A stretch of 37,323 bases of DNA from Acidimicrobiaceae bacterium (GCA_024641005.1 JAHEDX010000038.1:1-37323); one strand, 5' to 3'; positions 23,163 to 32,634 are shown, counted from the stretch's first letter. Made by a program: numbers and translations. Notes: generated by a model from the sequence alone, not told the origin.

Positions 23163-23456
23163 GTGCCTGCAGAGACTCATGTGAACCAGGGCCCGATCGA
23201 GCGCGACGAGATCTTCGAGATCGTTCGCGACCGTCTCGCCGACATCTTGGAGATCGACCCGTCCAGCATCAGCGAGGGTCAGTCCTTCGCCGACGATCTC
23301 GAGGCCGACTCCCTCGCCTTGATCGAGCTCGTCGAATCGCTCGAGGAAGAACTGAGCGACCGCACGGTGGGCTTCCGGATCGAGGACGAAGATCTCGAGG
23401 ATCTCAAGACGGTACGCGACGCCGTCGACTACGTCCACGAGCGCACGAGAAGCTGA
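23163..23456 (+). CDS. acpP: acyl carrier protein
   Basis: A 97-residue acidic four-helix carrier protein. The phosphopantetheine attachment Ser is in EADSLALIELVESLEEEL (DSL motif, helix II start). The end has the acidic helix and a final DAVDYVHER typical of ACP. An N-terminal extension of about 15 residues precedes the core. The first residue is GTG, set by the -10 spacing. It is followed by rnc after 3 bp, a common acpP-rnc pairing. It presumably serves fatty acid synthesis and PlsX. Confidence 0.9.
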   Translation: MPAETHVNQGPIERDEIFEIVRDRLADILEIDPSSISEGQSFADDLEADSLALIELVESLEEELSDRTVGFRIEDEDLEDLKTVRDAVDYVHERTRS

Positions 23457-23459
23457 CGC

Positions 23460-24140
23460 GTGGGTCTCGGCCCGCTCGAAAGACGCCTCGGTCACAGGTT
23501 TCACGATCAGGAGTTGTTGCGACGGGCCATGTGCCATCGCTCATGGGTTGCCGAGTCGGCCGATGAGTACAGCAACGAACGCCTCGAATTCCTCGGCGAC
23601 GCGGTGCTCGGTTGGGTGATCGCCGATCTGGTGTTCGATCGGTACGTCGACCTGGCCGAAGGCGCGCTCACCGACTTGAGGAAGAGCGTCGTCAACGCGA
23701 ACGCGCTCGCCGAGGTCGCCGCCGAGATGCACATCGGCGAACACCTGCTGCTCGGCAAGGGTGAGGACGCCGCGAACGGTCGCGAGAAGGTGTCGATTCT
23801 GTCCGACGCCATGGAGGCGGTGTTGGGTGCCGTGTACCTCGACGGAGGATCTGAGGCCGCGTTCGGTGTCATCGAGCGGCTGTTCGGTCACCGCCTGGAG
23901 GGAGCGATCAGCATGCTGGACCGGCTCGACTACAAGTCGGCGTTGCAGGAGGTGCTCGCCCAACGGGGCGAGCCGACACCCGAGTACATCGTTCGCTCGA
24001 CCGGCCCCGACCACGACAAGACCTTCTACGCACAGGTGAACATCGCCGAGCAAGCCCTGGGCGAGGGTGAGGGCCGTTCCAAGAAGGCAGCCGAACAGGC
24101 CGCGGCCAGCGCCGCGTTCATCCTGCTGACCGAGGACTGA
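23460..24140 (+). CDS. rnc: ribonuclease III
   Basis: A 226-residue double-strand-specific RNase that processes rRNA precursors. The RNase III signature NERLEFLGDAVLG gives E40, E43 and D47; the second metal site is D116 and E119 in LSDAMEAVLGA. A dsRNA-binding domain follows (DYKSALQEVLAQ ... GRSKKAAEQAAASAA). It starts with GTG 3 bp after acpP. All catalytic acids are present. Confidence 0.95.
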   Translation: MGLGPLERRLGHRFHDQELLRRAMCHRSWVAESADEYSNERLEFLGDAVLGWVIADLVFDRYVDLAEGALTDLRKSVVNANALAEVAAEMHIGEHLLLGKGEDAANGREKVSILSDAMEAVLGAVYLDGGSEAAFGVIERLFGHRLEGAISMLDRLDYKSALQEVLAQRGEPTPEYIVRSTGPDHDKTFYAQVNIAEQALGEGEGRSKKAAEQAAASAAFILLTED

Positions 24141-24223
24141 ACCGGTCGACGGGTCTGTTGTGCCGAGCGTTCCCCGGTCCCCTGCAACCGAACGTGCTTC
24201 GATGACTCGAAACCGAACTGCCC

Positions 24224-25060
24224 ATGCCTGAGCTGCCCGAAGTGGAAACGGTGCGCCGTGGCCTCGAACGATTCGCCGTCGGCCGTCGCATCGACGGCGT
24301 CGAGGTGGGGCGCGAGCGAACGGTGCGACGCACATCTCGCGAGGCCGTCATCCACGGGCTCAGCGGAACGACCATCCTCGCTGCCAACCGTCGAGGCAAG
24401 TACCTGCTGTTGCCGCTCGACAGCGGCGACGAGGTGATGATCCACCTTCGGATGAGCGGGCAGGTGCTCGTGGCGGCAGCTGGTGCCGAACGCCCTCCCC
24501 ACACCCATGTGGTGATGCATCTCGACGACGGCAACGAACTCTGGTTCGTCGACCCGCGCACGTTCGGCGAAGTCGTGGTGTTCGACCCCGACAACGTCGG
24601 TGTGGAGATCCCCGATCTCGCGAGACTGGGCCTCGATCCGATTGCCGACGGGGTCACCCTGGCCCAGCTCCGACGACTCCTGCGCGCCCGTCATCGTCAG
24701 CTCAAACCGATGCTGCTCGACCAGCACGTGATCGCCGGCATCGGGAACATCTATGCGGACGAGATACTGCACGAGGCGCGGCTCAGGCCCGATCGCATGT
24801 CCGACGAGCTGTCGACAGTGTCGGAACGACGGTTGCATGTCGCGATCCATCGGATCCTGGCGGAAGCAGTCGTGGCCGGCGGGTCGACGCTCCGTGACGC
24901 CCAGTACGTCGATCTGTTCGGCGAGGGTGGTTCGTATCAGAATGCCCATCAGGTGTACGGCCGAACGGGTGAGCGGTGCCGCACGTGCGGCATCGGCTGG
25001 ATCCGCCGTACCGTGTCGGCACAACGCTCCACGCATTACTGCCCACACTGTCAACGCTGA
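24224..25060 (+). CDS. mutM: formamidopyrimidine-DNA glycosylase
   Basis: A 278-residue DNA glycosylase for 8-oxoguanine and FaPy. It starts MPELPEVETVRRGL, with P2 as the Schiff-base nucleophile and E3. K59 lies in NRRGKYLL, and the H2TH region has QHVIAGIGNIYADEILHEA. The C-terminal zinc finger is CRTCG ... YCPHCQR, with the catalytic Arg in the AQRSTHYC loop. Length is normal. It lies between rnc and smc, as in mycobacteria. Confidence 0.96.
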   Translation: MPELPEVETVRRGLERFAVGRRIDGVEVGRERTVRRTSREAVIHGLSGTTILAANRRGKYLLLPLDSGDEVMIHLRMSGQVLVAAAGAERPPHTHVVMHLDDGNELWFVDPRTFGEVVVFDPDNVGVEIPDLARLGLDPIADGVTLAQLRRLLRARHRQLKPMLLDQHVIAGIGNIYADEILHEARLRPDRMSDELSTVSERRLHVAIHRILAEAVVAGGSTLRDAQYVDLFGEGGSYQNAHQVYGRTGERCRTCGIGWIRRTVSAQRSTHYCPHCQR

Positions 25061-25061
25061 G

Positions 25062-25067
25062 TAGATT
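25062..25067 (+). promoter_or_regulatory. candidate -10 element (TAGATT) of smc
   Basis: TAGATT begins just after the mutM stop and ends 10 bp before GTG 25078. It could give smc a near-leaderless transcript independent of mutM. Confidence 0.45.
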
Positions 25068-25077
25068 CAAGCCCACC

Positions 25078-28000
25078 GTGTTCCTCAAGAGTCTCACCCT
25101 CAAAGGCTTCAAGTCGTTCGCCGACTCGACTGTCATGAACCTCGAACCCGGGGTCACGGTGGTCGTCGGCCCCAACGGCTCGGGCAAGTCGAATGTCGTC
25201 GACGCCATCGCGTGGGTGCTCGGCGCTCAAGCGCCGAAATCGGTGCGCTCGCAGAAGATGGACGACGTCATCTTCGCCGGCACCGAGAAGCGCTCAGCAC
25301 TCGGTCGGGCCGAGGTGAGCCTCACGCTCGACAACTCCTCCGGTCTGCTGCCGGTCGAGTTCAACGAGGTCACGCTCACGCGTATCTTGTTCCGAAGCGG
25401 TGACAGCGAATACGCGATCAATGGCGTCCCCTGTCGACTGCTCGACATCCAGGAGTTGCTCTCCGATGCCGGTGTCGGTCGTCAACAGCACGTGATCGTC
25501 AGCCAGGGCCAGATCGATGCGGTGCTCAACGCACGCCCCGAAGAGCGACGCGGCATCATCGAAGAAGCTGCCGGCGTCCTCAAGTACCGCAAACGCAAAG
25601 AGAAAGCCGAACGGCGTCTCGACGCCACCGAGGCCAACCTGTTACGCCTCCAAGACCTGTTGCGCGAGGTTCGGCGACAGTTGCGCCCGCTCGAGCGTCA
25701 AGCCGAGGCCGCGCGCCGCCACGGTTCGCTGGTCGCCGAGCTCACGACGCTGCGTGTGTTCGTCGCCGGTCGCGAGATCAGCGGGTTACGGGCCAAGCTC
25801 GAATCGATAGCGGCCGATCGAATCGATGCGGTTCGCCACGAAGCCGCGCTGAAGTCCGAACTCGCCAAACTCGACACCGAGGTCATGACGATCGAAGCCC
25901 AGCTGTCGGCGCGCGGAGAACACGATGTCAGCGATCGACTGATGCAGGTCGAGCAGTTGCGTGAACGGGCGCGAGGGCTCGCCGGGATCCTCGCCGAGCG
26001 CAAGCGCTCGCTCGAACGGGATCACGGACAGTTGCTGGGTGCCGGCGTCGTCGCCAACCTCGAAGCCGATGTCGCTCGGTTCCGCGGCGAACTCGACGAG
26101 GTCGTCGTCGCGCTCGAACAGGTGGCGCCGGATGGCGAAGCCCTCGCAGCGGAAGAAGCGTCGTTCCGGTCCGAACGGGCCCGCGTGACCGAGGCATTGT
26201 CGGTGAACGACGGCGGAGCAAAGGCAGCGAGTGCCGCCGCCGAGGTGCGCGGCGAGCTCCGTTCGATTCGCACCGCGACCGAACGCAGCGATGGCGAGTT
26301 GCGCCGGGCGACCGGTCGCGCGAACGAACTCCGGGCCAAGCTCGAACAGCTTGCGGCCGAGACCGATCGTCTCCGGGACGACTGTGCCCAGGCCGAGTCG
26401 GTAGAGAGCCCGCTCGTCGACCAGATCGAGGCGGCCGAACGGGCACGCGCCGAAGCAGACGTGGTGCACGAACGCTGCACCGAGCAACGCCATGACGCGT
26501 CCGAGGCGGTGTCGCGCTCGGGGGCTCGGGTCGAGGCACTGCAACTGGCGCTCGACGCTGCCCGTGCGCGCGCAGGGGCCGAACGCCTGGCAGGGGTCGA
26601 CGGTGTACTCGGCACATTGCTCGACCTCGTCGAGATCGATGCCGGTTGGCAGGAGGCGGTCGAGGCGGCGCTCGGTGAAGCCCTCACCGCTGTCGTGGTG
26701 GACAGCCCCCGGTCGGCCCAGCGAGCGCTCGCTGCCTTGCGTGAGTCCGACACCAGCGGGGCGGTTCTGGCCGCGGGTGTCACACCCGATCACGGCCGGT
26801 CGATCGGCGTCGGCGAGCCGGTGCTGCCCCACGTCCGTTCGGGACGCCCCGGCATGTCCGGCCTGCTCGACGCTTTGGTGGGCGCAGCAGTCCGGGTCGG
26901 CGGCCTCGACGAGGCGATCGAGGCGGCTCTTGCCCACCCCGATGCGGTCATCGTCACGCCGGCCGGGGATCGTTTCGGGCCGACCGGATGGCGTGTCGGC
27001 GCTGCGGCGGGCGGAGCGACCGCGGCCGCACTGACCGATGCCCGCGAGCGCGCCGCCGTCGCCGAGGCGGCGCTGGCCACAGCCGAGGCGGCGCTGCAAT
27101 CCGCCCGCGAGGCCCAAGCGCAGGCGCGACAGCAGGAGATCTCGCTCACGCGTCAACTCGATCAGAACGATGCGCGGTTCACAGCGGCGTCGGAAGGTCT
27201 TGCCAGGGCGCTGGGGCAACGACGCGAATCACAGGCCGAGCTCGAGGGGCTCGACCGGGCCGTGCTCGAGTTGACCGAGCACATCGAGCGCGAACGGATT
27301 CGCATCGCCGAACTCGAGGCGGTATTGCCGTCGCTCGACGCCAACGAGCAAGCCGAAGCCGATGCAGCGAGGGCTCGGGGCGAAGCCCGCGCCGACCTCG
27401 AGGCCCGCGCCGCGGTGCTGGCGTCGCGCCGACGAGAACTCGAAGTCCGCAATGCCGGCCTGCACGAGCGTCAACAGTTCCTCGAATCCCGCATCGTCGA
27501 GACCGAGCGCCGCCTCGAGGCCGATCACGAGGCTCGGATCCTCGCCGAAGAGCGAAGGATCCAGATCGAACGCTCGATCGCGGCGATCGAACGGCTGGCG
27601 GGGCTGGTGCAGGCGCACCGGGCCCTCATCGACATCGAACACGAGGATCTTTCCGAACGCCGCCGTCGCCAGAGTGAAGAGGTCCGTGGGCTCACCACTG
27701 CGCTCGACGCAGCCCGCAAGGGCCGGATCGAGGCGGAGCGGCGGCTCGAAGAGGTACGCCACACGTCGCACCGTTCCGAGATCGAAGAGGCCGAGGCCAA
27801 GCTGCGACTCGAAACCTCGATCGAGACCCTGCGACGCGATCTCGACATCGAGCCGCAGGTTGCCGAAGCCGCCGAAGCGCCCGAGCTCCCCGATGGGGCC
27901 ACGGCGGCTGGTCGGGTGCGCGAACTCGACCGTGAGCTCCGCCTGCTCGGGCCGATCAACCCGCTCGCGCTGGAAGAGTTCAACGAACTGCAGCAGCGCC

Positions 28001-28557
28001 ACGCCTTCCTCGAAGAGCAACTCGAGGACGTCCGTTCCACCCGACGCGACCTCAGCCGTGTCATCAAGGCGGTCGATCAGGAGATCCAGAACGTGTTCGC
28101 CGGCGCGTTCGCCGACGTCAGTATCAACTTCACCCAGTTGTTCAGCACGCTGTTCCCAGGAGGATCTGGCCTGCTCAAGCTCACGGCGCCCGATGACCTG
28201 CTCAACACCGGGATCGAGGTCGAGGCCAAGCCGAGCGGCAAGAATGTCAAGAAGTTGTCGCTGCTGTCGGGTGGTGAGCGCAGTCTCACGGCGTTGGCGT
28301 TCCTGTTCGCTGTGTTCCGCAGCCGCCCGTCACCGTTCTACGTGATGGACGAGGTCGAAGCCGCGCTCGACGACGTGAACCTGCACCGGTTCCTGGGGTT
28401 GATCTCCGAGTTCCGCAAGGACGCTCAACTGCTCATCGTGTCGCACCAGAAGCGCACGATGGAAGCCGGCGACAGCCTGCTCGGGGTGTCGATGCAGCCC
28501 GGTGGATCGTCGAAGGTCGTGACCGAGAGGGCGAGCACGGCGACCAGTCGTTCGTGA
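25078..28557 (+). CDS. smc: chromosome segregation protein SMC
   Basis: A 1159-residue SMC ATPase of condensin (with ScpA/ScpB). Walker A GPNGSGKSN is at residues 31-39, after MFLKSLTLKGFKSFAD. Long coiled coils flank a hinge (about residues 500-650, with GVLGTLLDLVEIDAGWQEAVEAALG). The ABC signature LSGGERSLTALAFLFAVF and Walker B FYVMDEVEAALDDVN are near the C-terminus. GTG 25078 is chosen because homologues start right at this point. The coiled coil is rich in Ala/Arg/Glu. scpA and scpB are not in this window. Confidence 0.96.
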   Translation: MFLKSLTLKGFKSFADSTVMNLEPGVTVVVGPNGSGKSNVVDAIAWVLGAQAPKSVRSQKMDDVIFAGTEKRSALGRAEVSLTLDNSSGLLPVEFNEVTLTRILFRSGDSEYAINGVPCRLLDIQELLSDAGVGRQQHVIVSQGQIDAVLNARPEERRGIIEEAAGVLKYRKRKEKAERRLDATEANLLRLQDLLREVRRQLRPLERQAEAARRHGSLVAELTTLRVFVAGREISGLRAKLESIAADRIDAVRHEAALKSELAKLDTEVMTIEAQLSARGEHDVSDRLMQVEQLRERARGLAGILAERKRSLERDHGQLLGAGVVANLEADVARFRGELDEVVVALEQVAPDGEALAAEEASFRSERARVTEALSVNDGGAKAASAAAEVRGELRSIRTATERSDGELRRATGRANELRAKLEQLAAETDRLRDDCAQAESVESPLVDQIEAAERARAEADVVHERCTEQRHDASEAVSRSGARVEALQLALDAARARAGAERLAGVDGVLGTLLDLVEIDAGWQEAVEAALGEALTAVVVDSPRSAQRALAALRESDTSGAVLAAGVTPDHGRSIGVGEPVLPHVRSGRPGMSGLLDALVGAAVRVGGLDEAIEAALAHPDAVIVTPAGDRFGPTGWRVGAAAGGATAAALTDARERAAVAEAALATAEAALQSAREAQAQARQQEISLTRQLDQNDARFTAASEGLARALGQRRESQAELEGLDRAVLELTEHIERERIRIAELEAVLPSLDANEQAEADAARARGEARADLEARAAVLASRRRELEVRNAGLHERQQFLESRIVETERRLEADHEARILAEERRIQIERSIAAIERLAGLVQAHRALIDIEHEDLSERRRRQSEEVRGLTTALDAARKGRIEAERRLEEVRHTSHRSEIEEAEAKLRLETSIETLRRDLDIEPQVAEAAEAPELPDGATAAGRVRELDRELRLLGPINPLALEEFNELQQRHAFLEEQLEDVRSTRRDLSRVIKAVDQEIQNVFAGAFADVSINFTQLFSTLFPGGSGLLKLTAPDDLLNTGIEVEAKPSGKNVKKLSLLSGGERSLTALAFLFAVFRSRPSPFYVMDEVEAALDDVNLHRFLGLISEFRKDAQLLIVSHQKRTMEAGDSLLGVSMQPGGSSKVVTERASTATSRS

Positions 28558-28588
28558 TCTGTACGCGAGATCATCGCCGCGACGGGAG

Positions 28589-28594
28589 TAGCAT
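28589..28594 (+). promoter_or_regulatory. candidate -10 element (TAGCAT) of the polyamine ABC operon
   Basis: TAGCAT lies 33 bp before ATG 28628, and GGAGGGG (28617-28623) is a clear Shine-Dalgarno. A widely spaced inverted repeat GTACGC (28561-28566) / GCGTAC (28609-28614) brackets it and could be an operator, though chance cannot be excluded. Confidence 0.4.
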
Positions 28595-28627
28595 CTGTCG
28601 AATTCTGGGCGTACGTGGAGGGGTGAG

Positions 28628-29656
28628 ATGAGCGCAGCGGTTCAGCTGGTCGCAGTGCGCAAGACGTTCGGTGACGTGGTCGCCGTCGACGACGTCGACC
28701 TCACGATCGACAACGGCGAGTTCTTCTCGCTGCTCGGCCCGTCCGGTTCCGGCAAAACCACCGTACTCCGCATGATTGCAGGGTTCGAGGAACCGTCCGG
28801 TGGAGCAATTCTGCTCGAGGGCATCGATGTCACGCATGTCGCCCCCTACGACCGCGACATCAACACGGTCTTCCAGGACTACGCCTTGTTCCCGCACATG
28901 ACCGTGCAGCAAAACGTCGAATACGGCTTGAAGGTCAAGCGGGTTCCGAAGGCCGAGCGTCGTCAGCGTGCCGGCGAGATGCTCGACGTCGTGCGGTTGG
29001 GCGGCTTCGGTGAGCGGCGTCCGAATCAGCTCAGCGGTGGGCAACGTCAGCGGGTCGCACTGGCGCGGGCGCTCGTCAACCGCCCCAGCGTGCTGCTGTT
29101 GGACGAACCGCTCGGGGCGCTCGACCTCAAGCTGCGAGAAGAGATGCAGACCGAACTCAAGGCGATCCAGCGCGAGGTCGGCATCACGTTCGTGTTCGTC
29201 ACCCACGACCAGGGAGAGGCGCTGTCGATGAGTTCTCGCATCGCCGTCTTCAACCAGGGCCAGATCGAGCAGGTCGGCTCGCCCGTCGAGATCTACGAGC
29301 ATCCTGCGACCTCGTTCGTGGCGGGTTTCGTCGGTACGTCGAATCTGCTCGATGCCGAGCTGTCCGCTCGCGTGCTGGGCGCATCGGCCCCCCATACCCT
29401 GCGGCCCGAACGAGTTTCGCTCCTGGGTCTCGACGACCCGTTACCCGACGGTTCACTCGCGGCGACCGGCCAGGCCGTCGACGTCCAGTACCTCGGGTCG
29501 TTCAGTCGACTGCGCGTCCACCTCGATGGTGGAGGCGTACTCGTCGCCAGTGTTGCGAGCGATGCGCTCGCTGGCGTTTCCGACGGCGCGAGGGTTCGGC
29601 TCAGCTGGCCGTCCGACGCGGCGCTCGTCGTCGCAACCAGTAGTTCACCAATATGA
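28628..29656 (+). CDS. potA: ABC transporter ATP-binding protein, spermidine/putrescine (PotA) type
   Basis: A 342-residue ATPase with Walker A GPSGSGKTT, Q-loop VFQDYALFPHMTV, signature LSGGQRQRVALARAL, Walker B LLLDEPLGALD and H-loop FVTHDQGEAL. A TOBE-like C-terminal domain follows (about residues 250-342). This domain build is that of the PotA/FbpC/MalK family; the neighbouring substrate-binding protein points to polyamines. The stop overlaps the first in-frame ATG of the next gene. It is the first gene of a four-gene import operon between smc and ftsY. Confidence 0.9.
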   Translation: MSAAVQLVAVRKTFGDVVAVDDVDLTIDNGEFFSLLGPSGSGKTTVLRMIAGFEEPSGGAILLEGIDVTHVAPYDRDINTVFQDYALFPHMTVQQNVEYGLKVKRVPKAERRQRAGEMLDVVRLGGFGERRPNQLSGGQRQRVALARALVNRPSVLLLDEPLGALDLKLREEMQTELKAIQREVGITFVFVTHDQGEALSMSSRIAVFNQGQIEQVGSPVEIYEHPATSFVAGFVGTSNLLDAELSARVLGASAPHTLRPERVSLLGLDDPLPDGSLAATGQAVDVQYLGSFSRLRVHLDGGGVLVASVASDALAGVSDGARVRLSWPSDAALVVATSSSPI

Positions 29657-29659
29657 AAC

Positions 29660-29665
29660 GGGGAG
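29660..29665 (+). promoter_or_regulatory. Shine-Dalgarno deciding the start of the substrate-binding gene
   Basis: GGGGAG lies 5 bp before ATG 29671. The in-frame ATG 29653, overlapping the previous stop, has no such site. Confidence 0.6.
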
Positions 29666-29670
29666 ATTCA

Positions 29671-30918
29671 ATGACAACCACTCATCGATCGTTGCGACGG
29701 CTGCTGGCCGGCGCTGCGGTGCTGTCCGTCGTCGCTGTCGCCTGTGGCGGCGATGACGACGACGCTGCCGTCACCACGACCGCCGCACCTGTGGCAACCG
29801 ATGCGGCGCCCGAGACCGATCCACCGGTCGACGACACAGGCACGATGCCAACCGAGCTCGGTGCCGGCGAAGGCGAGGTCAATCTGATCGCTTGGGCTGG
29901 CTACGTCGAGGACGGCTCGACCGACCCGGCGGTCGACTGGGTCACACCCTTCGAAGAGGCCACCGGCTGCCAGGTGAACGTGCAGCTCGGCAACAGCTCC
30001 GACGAGATGGTGCAGCTCATGCAGACCGGCGAGTACGACGGAGTGTCGGCATCGGGTGACGCGACGCTGCGCCTGATCGCCGGCGGCGAGGTGGCGCCGG
30101 TCAACACCGACCTGATCCCGAACTACGCGGACGTCTTCCCGGATCTGAAGCTGCAGAAGCACAACTCGGTCGAGGGCGTCCCGTATGGCGTGCCGCACGG
30201 CCGTGGCGCCAACCTGTTGGTGTACAACACCGACCTGTACACCACCGCTCCCGATTCTTGGGGCGAGATGTTCGAGACCGATTCGGCTGCGGCCGGCTCG
30301 GTGTCGGTCTACGACTCGCCGATCTACATCGCCGACGCGGCGGTCTACCTGATGTCGACGCAACCCGAGTTGGGGATCACCAACCCGTACTCGCTCGACC
30401 AGACCCAGTTCGACGCGGCGATGGCGTTGTTGGAGCAGCAGAAGGGGATCGTCGGTCAATACTGGGCGCTCTACACCGATCAGCAGGCCGCTCTCGAGGG
30501 CGGTACGGCGTTGGCGGGCACCACCTGGCAGGTGATCGTCAACCTCGCCAAGGCGAACGGCGCCAAGATCGACGCGGTCAAGCCGGTCGAGGGTGCCACC
30601 GGCTGGTCGGACACCTGGATGATCTCATCCAAGGCTGCTCACCCGAACTGCATGTACATGTGGATGGACCACATCATCAGCCCGCAGGCGAACGCCGAGG
30701 TGGCCGAGTGGTTCGGTGAGGCCCCGGCCAACACGGCCAGCTGTGACCTCACGGCCGACCCTGATCACTGCTCGACGTATCACGCAGGCGAGACCGACTA
30801 CTGGACCGACGTGTGGTATTGGACCACCCCCGAGGAGACGTGCCTCGACGGGCGTACCGACGTGACGTGCGTGCCCTACACCGAATGGGTCAACGCCTGG
30901 AACGGCCTGCGGAGCTGA
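29671..30918 (+). CDS. potD: spermidine/putrescine-type extracellular substrate-binding lipoprotein
   Basis: About 415 residues. The signal peptide MTTTHRSLRRLLAGAAVLSV leads to VAVAC (C25), a slightly off-consensus lipobox, followed by an Asp-rich patch and a Thr/Ala/Pro linker. The mature domain (from NLIAWAGYVEDG) is of the PotD/PotF type, with PYGVPHGRGANLLVYNTDLY and TWQVIVNLAKANGAKI. Four cysteines near the C-terminus (SCDLTADPDHC, TCLDGRTDVTC) may form disulfides outside the cell. Substrate is inferred from family and from the operon; the binding site has not been checked residue by residue. Confidence 0.87.
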   Translation: MTTTHRSLRRLLAGAAVLSVVAVACGGDDDDAAVTTTAAPVATDAAPETDPPVDDTGTMPTELGAGEGEVNLIAWAGYVEDGSTDPAVDWVTPFEEATGCQVNVQLGNSSDEMVQLMQTGEYDGVSASGDATLRLIAGGEVAPVNTDLIPNYADVFPDLKLQKHNSVEGVPYGVPHGRGANLLVYNTDLYTTAPDSWGEMFETDSAAAGSVSVYDSPIYIADAAVYLMSTQPELGITNPYSLDQTQFDAAMALLEQQKGIVGQYWALYTDQQAALEGGTALAGTTWQVIVNLAKANGAKIDAVKPVEGATGWSDTWMISSKAAHPNCMYMWMDHIISPQANAEVAEWFGEAPANTASCDLTADPDHCSTYHAGETDYWTDVWYWTTPEETCLDGRTDVTCVPYTEWVNAWNGLRS

Positions 30919-30928
30919 GCAGCGCCTG

Positions 30929-31804
30929 ATGCGTGCACTGGGCAGGTTCATGCGCCGGCACCGACGCCTTTCTCTGGCGTCGGTGCTCGGCGCGCCCGTG
31001 GCCTGGATGCTCGTGATCTACATCGGTTCGTTGGCGTTCATGGTCGTCTCCGCGTTCTTCCGTCTCGACGGACTCTCGCAGAAGCCGACCAACGAACTCA
31101 CCGGCGACAACATCAAGACGGCGTTCACGACGTGGACGTATGTCGAGGTGGTCCTGAAATCGGTCGGTGTTGCAGTCGTGGTGACGACGCTGTGTTTCGT
31201 CATCGCGCTGCCCGCCGCCTTCTACATCTCCAAGGTCGCGGCCCCGTGGGCTCGGCGTGGCCTGATCGTTGCGATGCTGCTACCACTCTGGGCCGGCTAC
31301 CTGGTGAAGGGCTACGCCTGGAAAGCGATGCTGCGGCCCGGATCCGAGTTCGGCATCGACACCGGTGGCGGGTTCCTCAACGCGACCTTCGGTTGGACAC
31401 CGGGTTTCGGTTGGATCGCGGTCGTGCTTGCCGAGTCCTACCTGTGGTTGCCGTACATGATCCTGCCGATCTATGCCGGGCTCGACCGCCTGCCACCGTC
31501 GCTGCTCGACGCGAGCGGCGATGTCGGCGCCCGGCCGATGCGGACGTTCCGTTCGATCGTGATGCCCCTGCTGGTCCCCGCGATCGCGGCCGGTTCGATC
31601 TTCACGTTCTCGTTGACCCTGGGCGACTTCATCACGCCCAACCTCGTCACCGAGGGCAAAGTGCAGATGATCGGCAACCTGATCCAGCGCACGCTCGGCG
31701 CCCCGAACCAACCGCTCGCCGCAGCCTTCACGCTGTGGCCGCTCCTCATCGTCATCGTGTACCTGGCGGGCATGAAGCGGCTCGGCGCCTTCGAGAGCAT
31801 CTGA
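30929..31804 (+). CDS. potB: ABC transporter permease, PotB type
   Basis: A 291-residue membrane protein with six predicted helices and the EAA-loop LLDASGDVGARPMRTFRSIVMPLL (read in two parts, about residues 190-213), which contacts the ATPase. The N-terminus is basic (RALGRFMRRHRR). Its stop overlaps the next start as TGATG, so the two permeases are probably made in equal amounts. Together with the second permease it forms the inner-membrane channel. Confidence 0.9.
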   Translation: MRALGRFMRRHRRLSLASVLGAPVAWMLVIYIGSLAFMVVSAFFRLDGLSQKPTNELTGDNIKTAFTTWTYVEVVLKSVGVAVVVTTLCFVIALPAAFYISKVAAPWARRGLIVAMLLPLWAGYLVKGYAWKAMLRPGSEFGIDTGGGFLNATFGWTPGFGWIAVVLAESYLWLPYMILPIYAGLDRLPPSLLDASGDVGARPMRTFRSIVMPLLVPAIAAGSIFTFSLTLGDFITPNLVTEGKVQMIGNLIQRTLGAPNQPLAAAFTLWPLLIVIVYLAGMKRLGAFESI

Positions 31805-32622
31805 TGCAGCTGACGCGACCTACACAGTGGTCCCTGCGGCTGTGGACATGGGGTGCGCTCGCATTCCTGTACCTGCCGCTGCTCGTCATCGCGATTTTGA
31901 GTTTCAACACCGCGACGTCGCTCTCCTGGCCACCCAAAGGGTTGACCACCAGCTGGTGGGAGGCTGCCTGGCAGGCCGAAGGCCCGAAGGCAGCACTCTG
32001 GAACTCGGTCAAGCTGGCCAGCGTGGCGACCTTGATCGCGTTGGTGATCGGCACGCTCGCCGCGTTCGCGATGCAGCGGTTCCAGTTCTTCGGTAAGCAG
32101 TCGGTCTCGTTCCTGCTCGTGCTCCCGATCGCGTTGCCGGGCATCGTCACGGCGATCGCATTGCGCAACACGTTCGACCGCACGATCGATTTCGGGCTGT
32201 TCGGGTTCCGGATCGGATTCGGATTCCAGTCGCTCGTGATCGCGCACGCCACGTTCTGCATCGTCGTGGCCTACAACAATGTCGTCGCGCGCCTGCGTCG
32301 CTCGTCGATGAATCTGCTCGAGGCGTCGGCCGACCTGGGCGCTCACGGGGTACAGACGTTCCGGTACGTCACGTTTCCGCTGATGCGCTCGGCCTTGTTG
32401 TCCGGCGGGATCCTCGCGTTCGCCCTGAGTTTCGACGAGATCGTGGTGACCACGTTCACGGCCGGGTCGGGTTACCAGACCCTGCCGCAGTGGATTTTCG
32501 CCAATGTCAGCCGCCCCAACAATGTCCCGTTGGTCAACGTGATGGCCACGTTCGTGATGGTCGTTTCGATCCCATTGGCATGGCTGGCGCAACGGCTGGC
32601 CGACTCCGACCCCTCCCGGTAG
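31804..32622 (+). CDS. potC: ABC transporter permease, PotC type
   Basis: A 272-residue second permease with six hydrophobic helices and an EAA loop with LLEASADLGAHGVQTFRYVT. The motif FSFDEIVVTTFTAG is written here as ALSFDEIVVTTFTAG, typical of PotC/PotI. ATG 31804 is set by the TGATG overlap; the frame stays open far upstream inside potB but would make no sense there. It ends the ABC operon and is followed by a hairpin. Confidence 0.9.
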   Translation: MQLTRPTQWSLRLWTWGALAFLYLPLLVIAILSFNTATSLSWPPKGLTTSWWEAAWQAEGPKAALWNSVKLASVATLIALVIGTLAAFAMQRFQFFGKQSVSFLLVLPIALPGIVTAIALRNTFDRTIDFGLFGFRIGFGFQSLVIAHATFCIVVAYNNVVARLRRSSMNLLEASADLGAHGVQTFRYVTFPLMRSALLSGGILAFALSFDEIVVTTFTAGSGYQTLPQWIFANVSRPNNVPLVNVMATFVMVVSIPLAWLAQRLADSDPSR

Positions 32623-32634
32623 CCCAGCGCGTCA

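Noticed and set aside
25786..27219. A 477-residue open frame on the minus strand opposite smc
   Set aside because: Lies inside the SMC coiled coils, whose codon pattern yields long antisense frames; no domain is visible.
28561..28614. GTACGC / GCGTAC as a definite operator
   Set aside because: Six-base arms 42 bp apart can occur by chance; kept only as a note on the promoter entry.
31132..31803. Upstream extension of the PotC frame inside potB
   Set aside because: The extension is Arg-rich out-of-frame potB sequence; the TGATG overlap at 31802-31806 gives the natural start.
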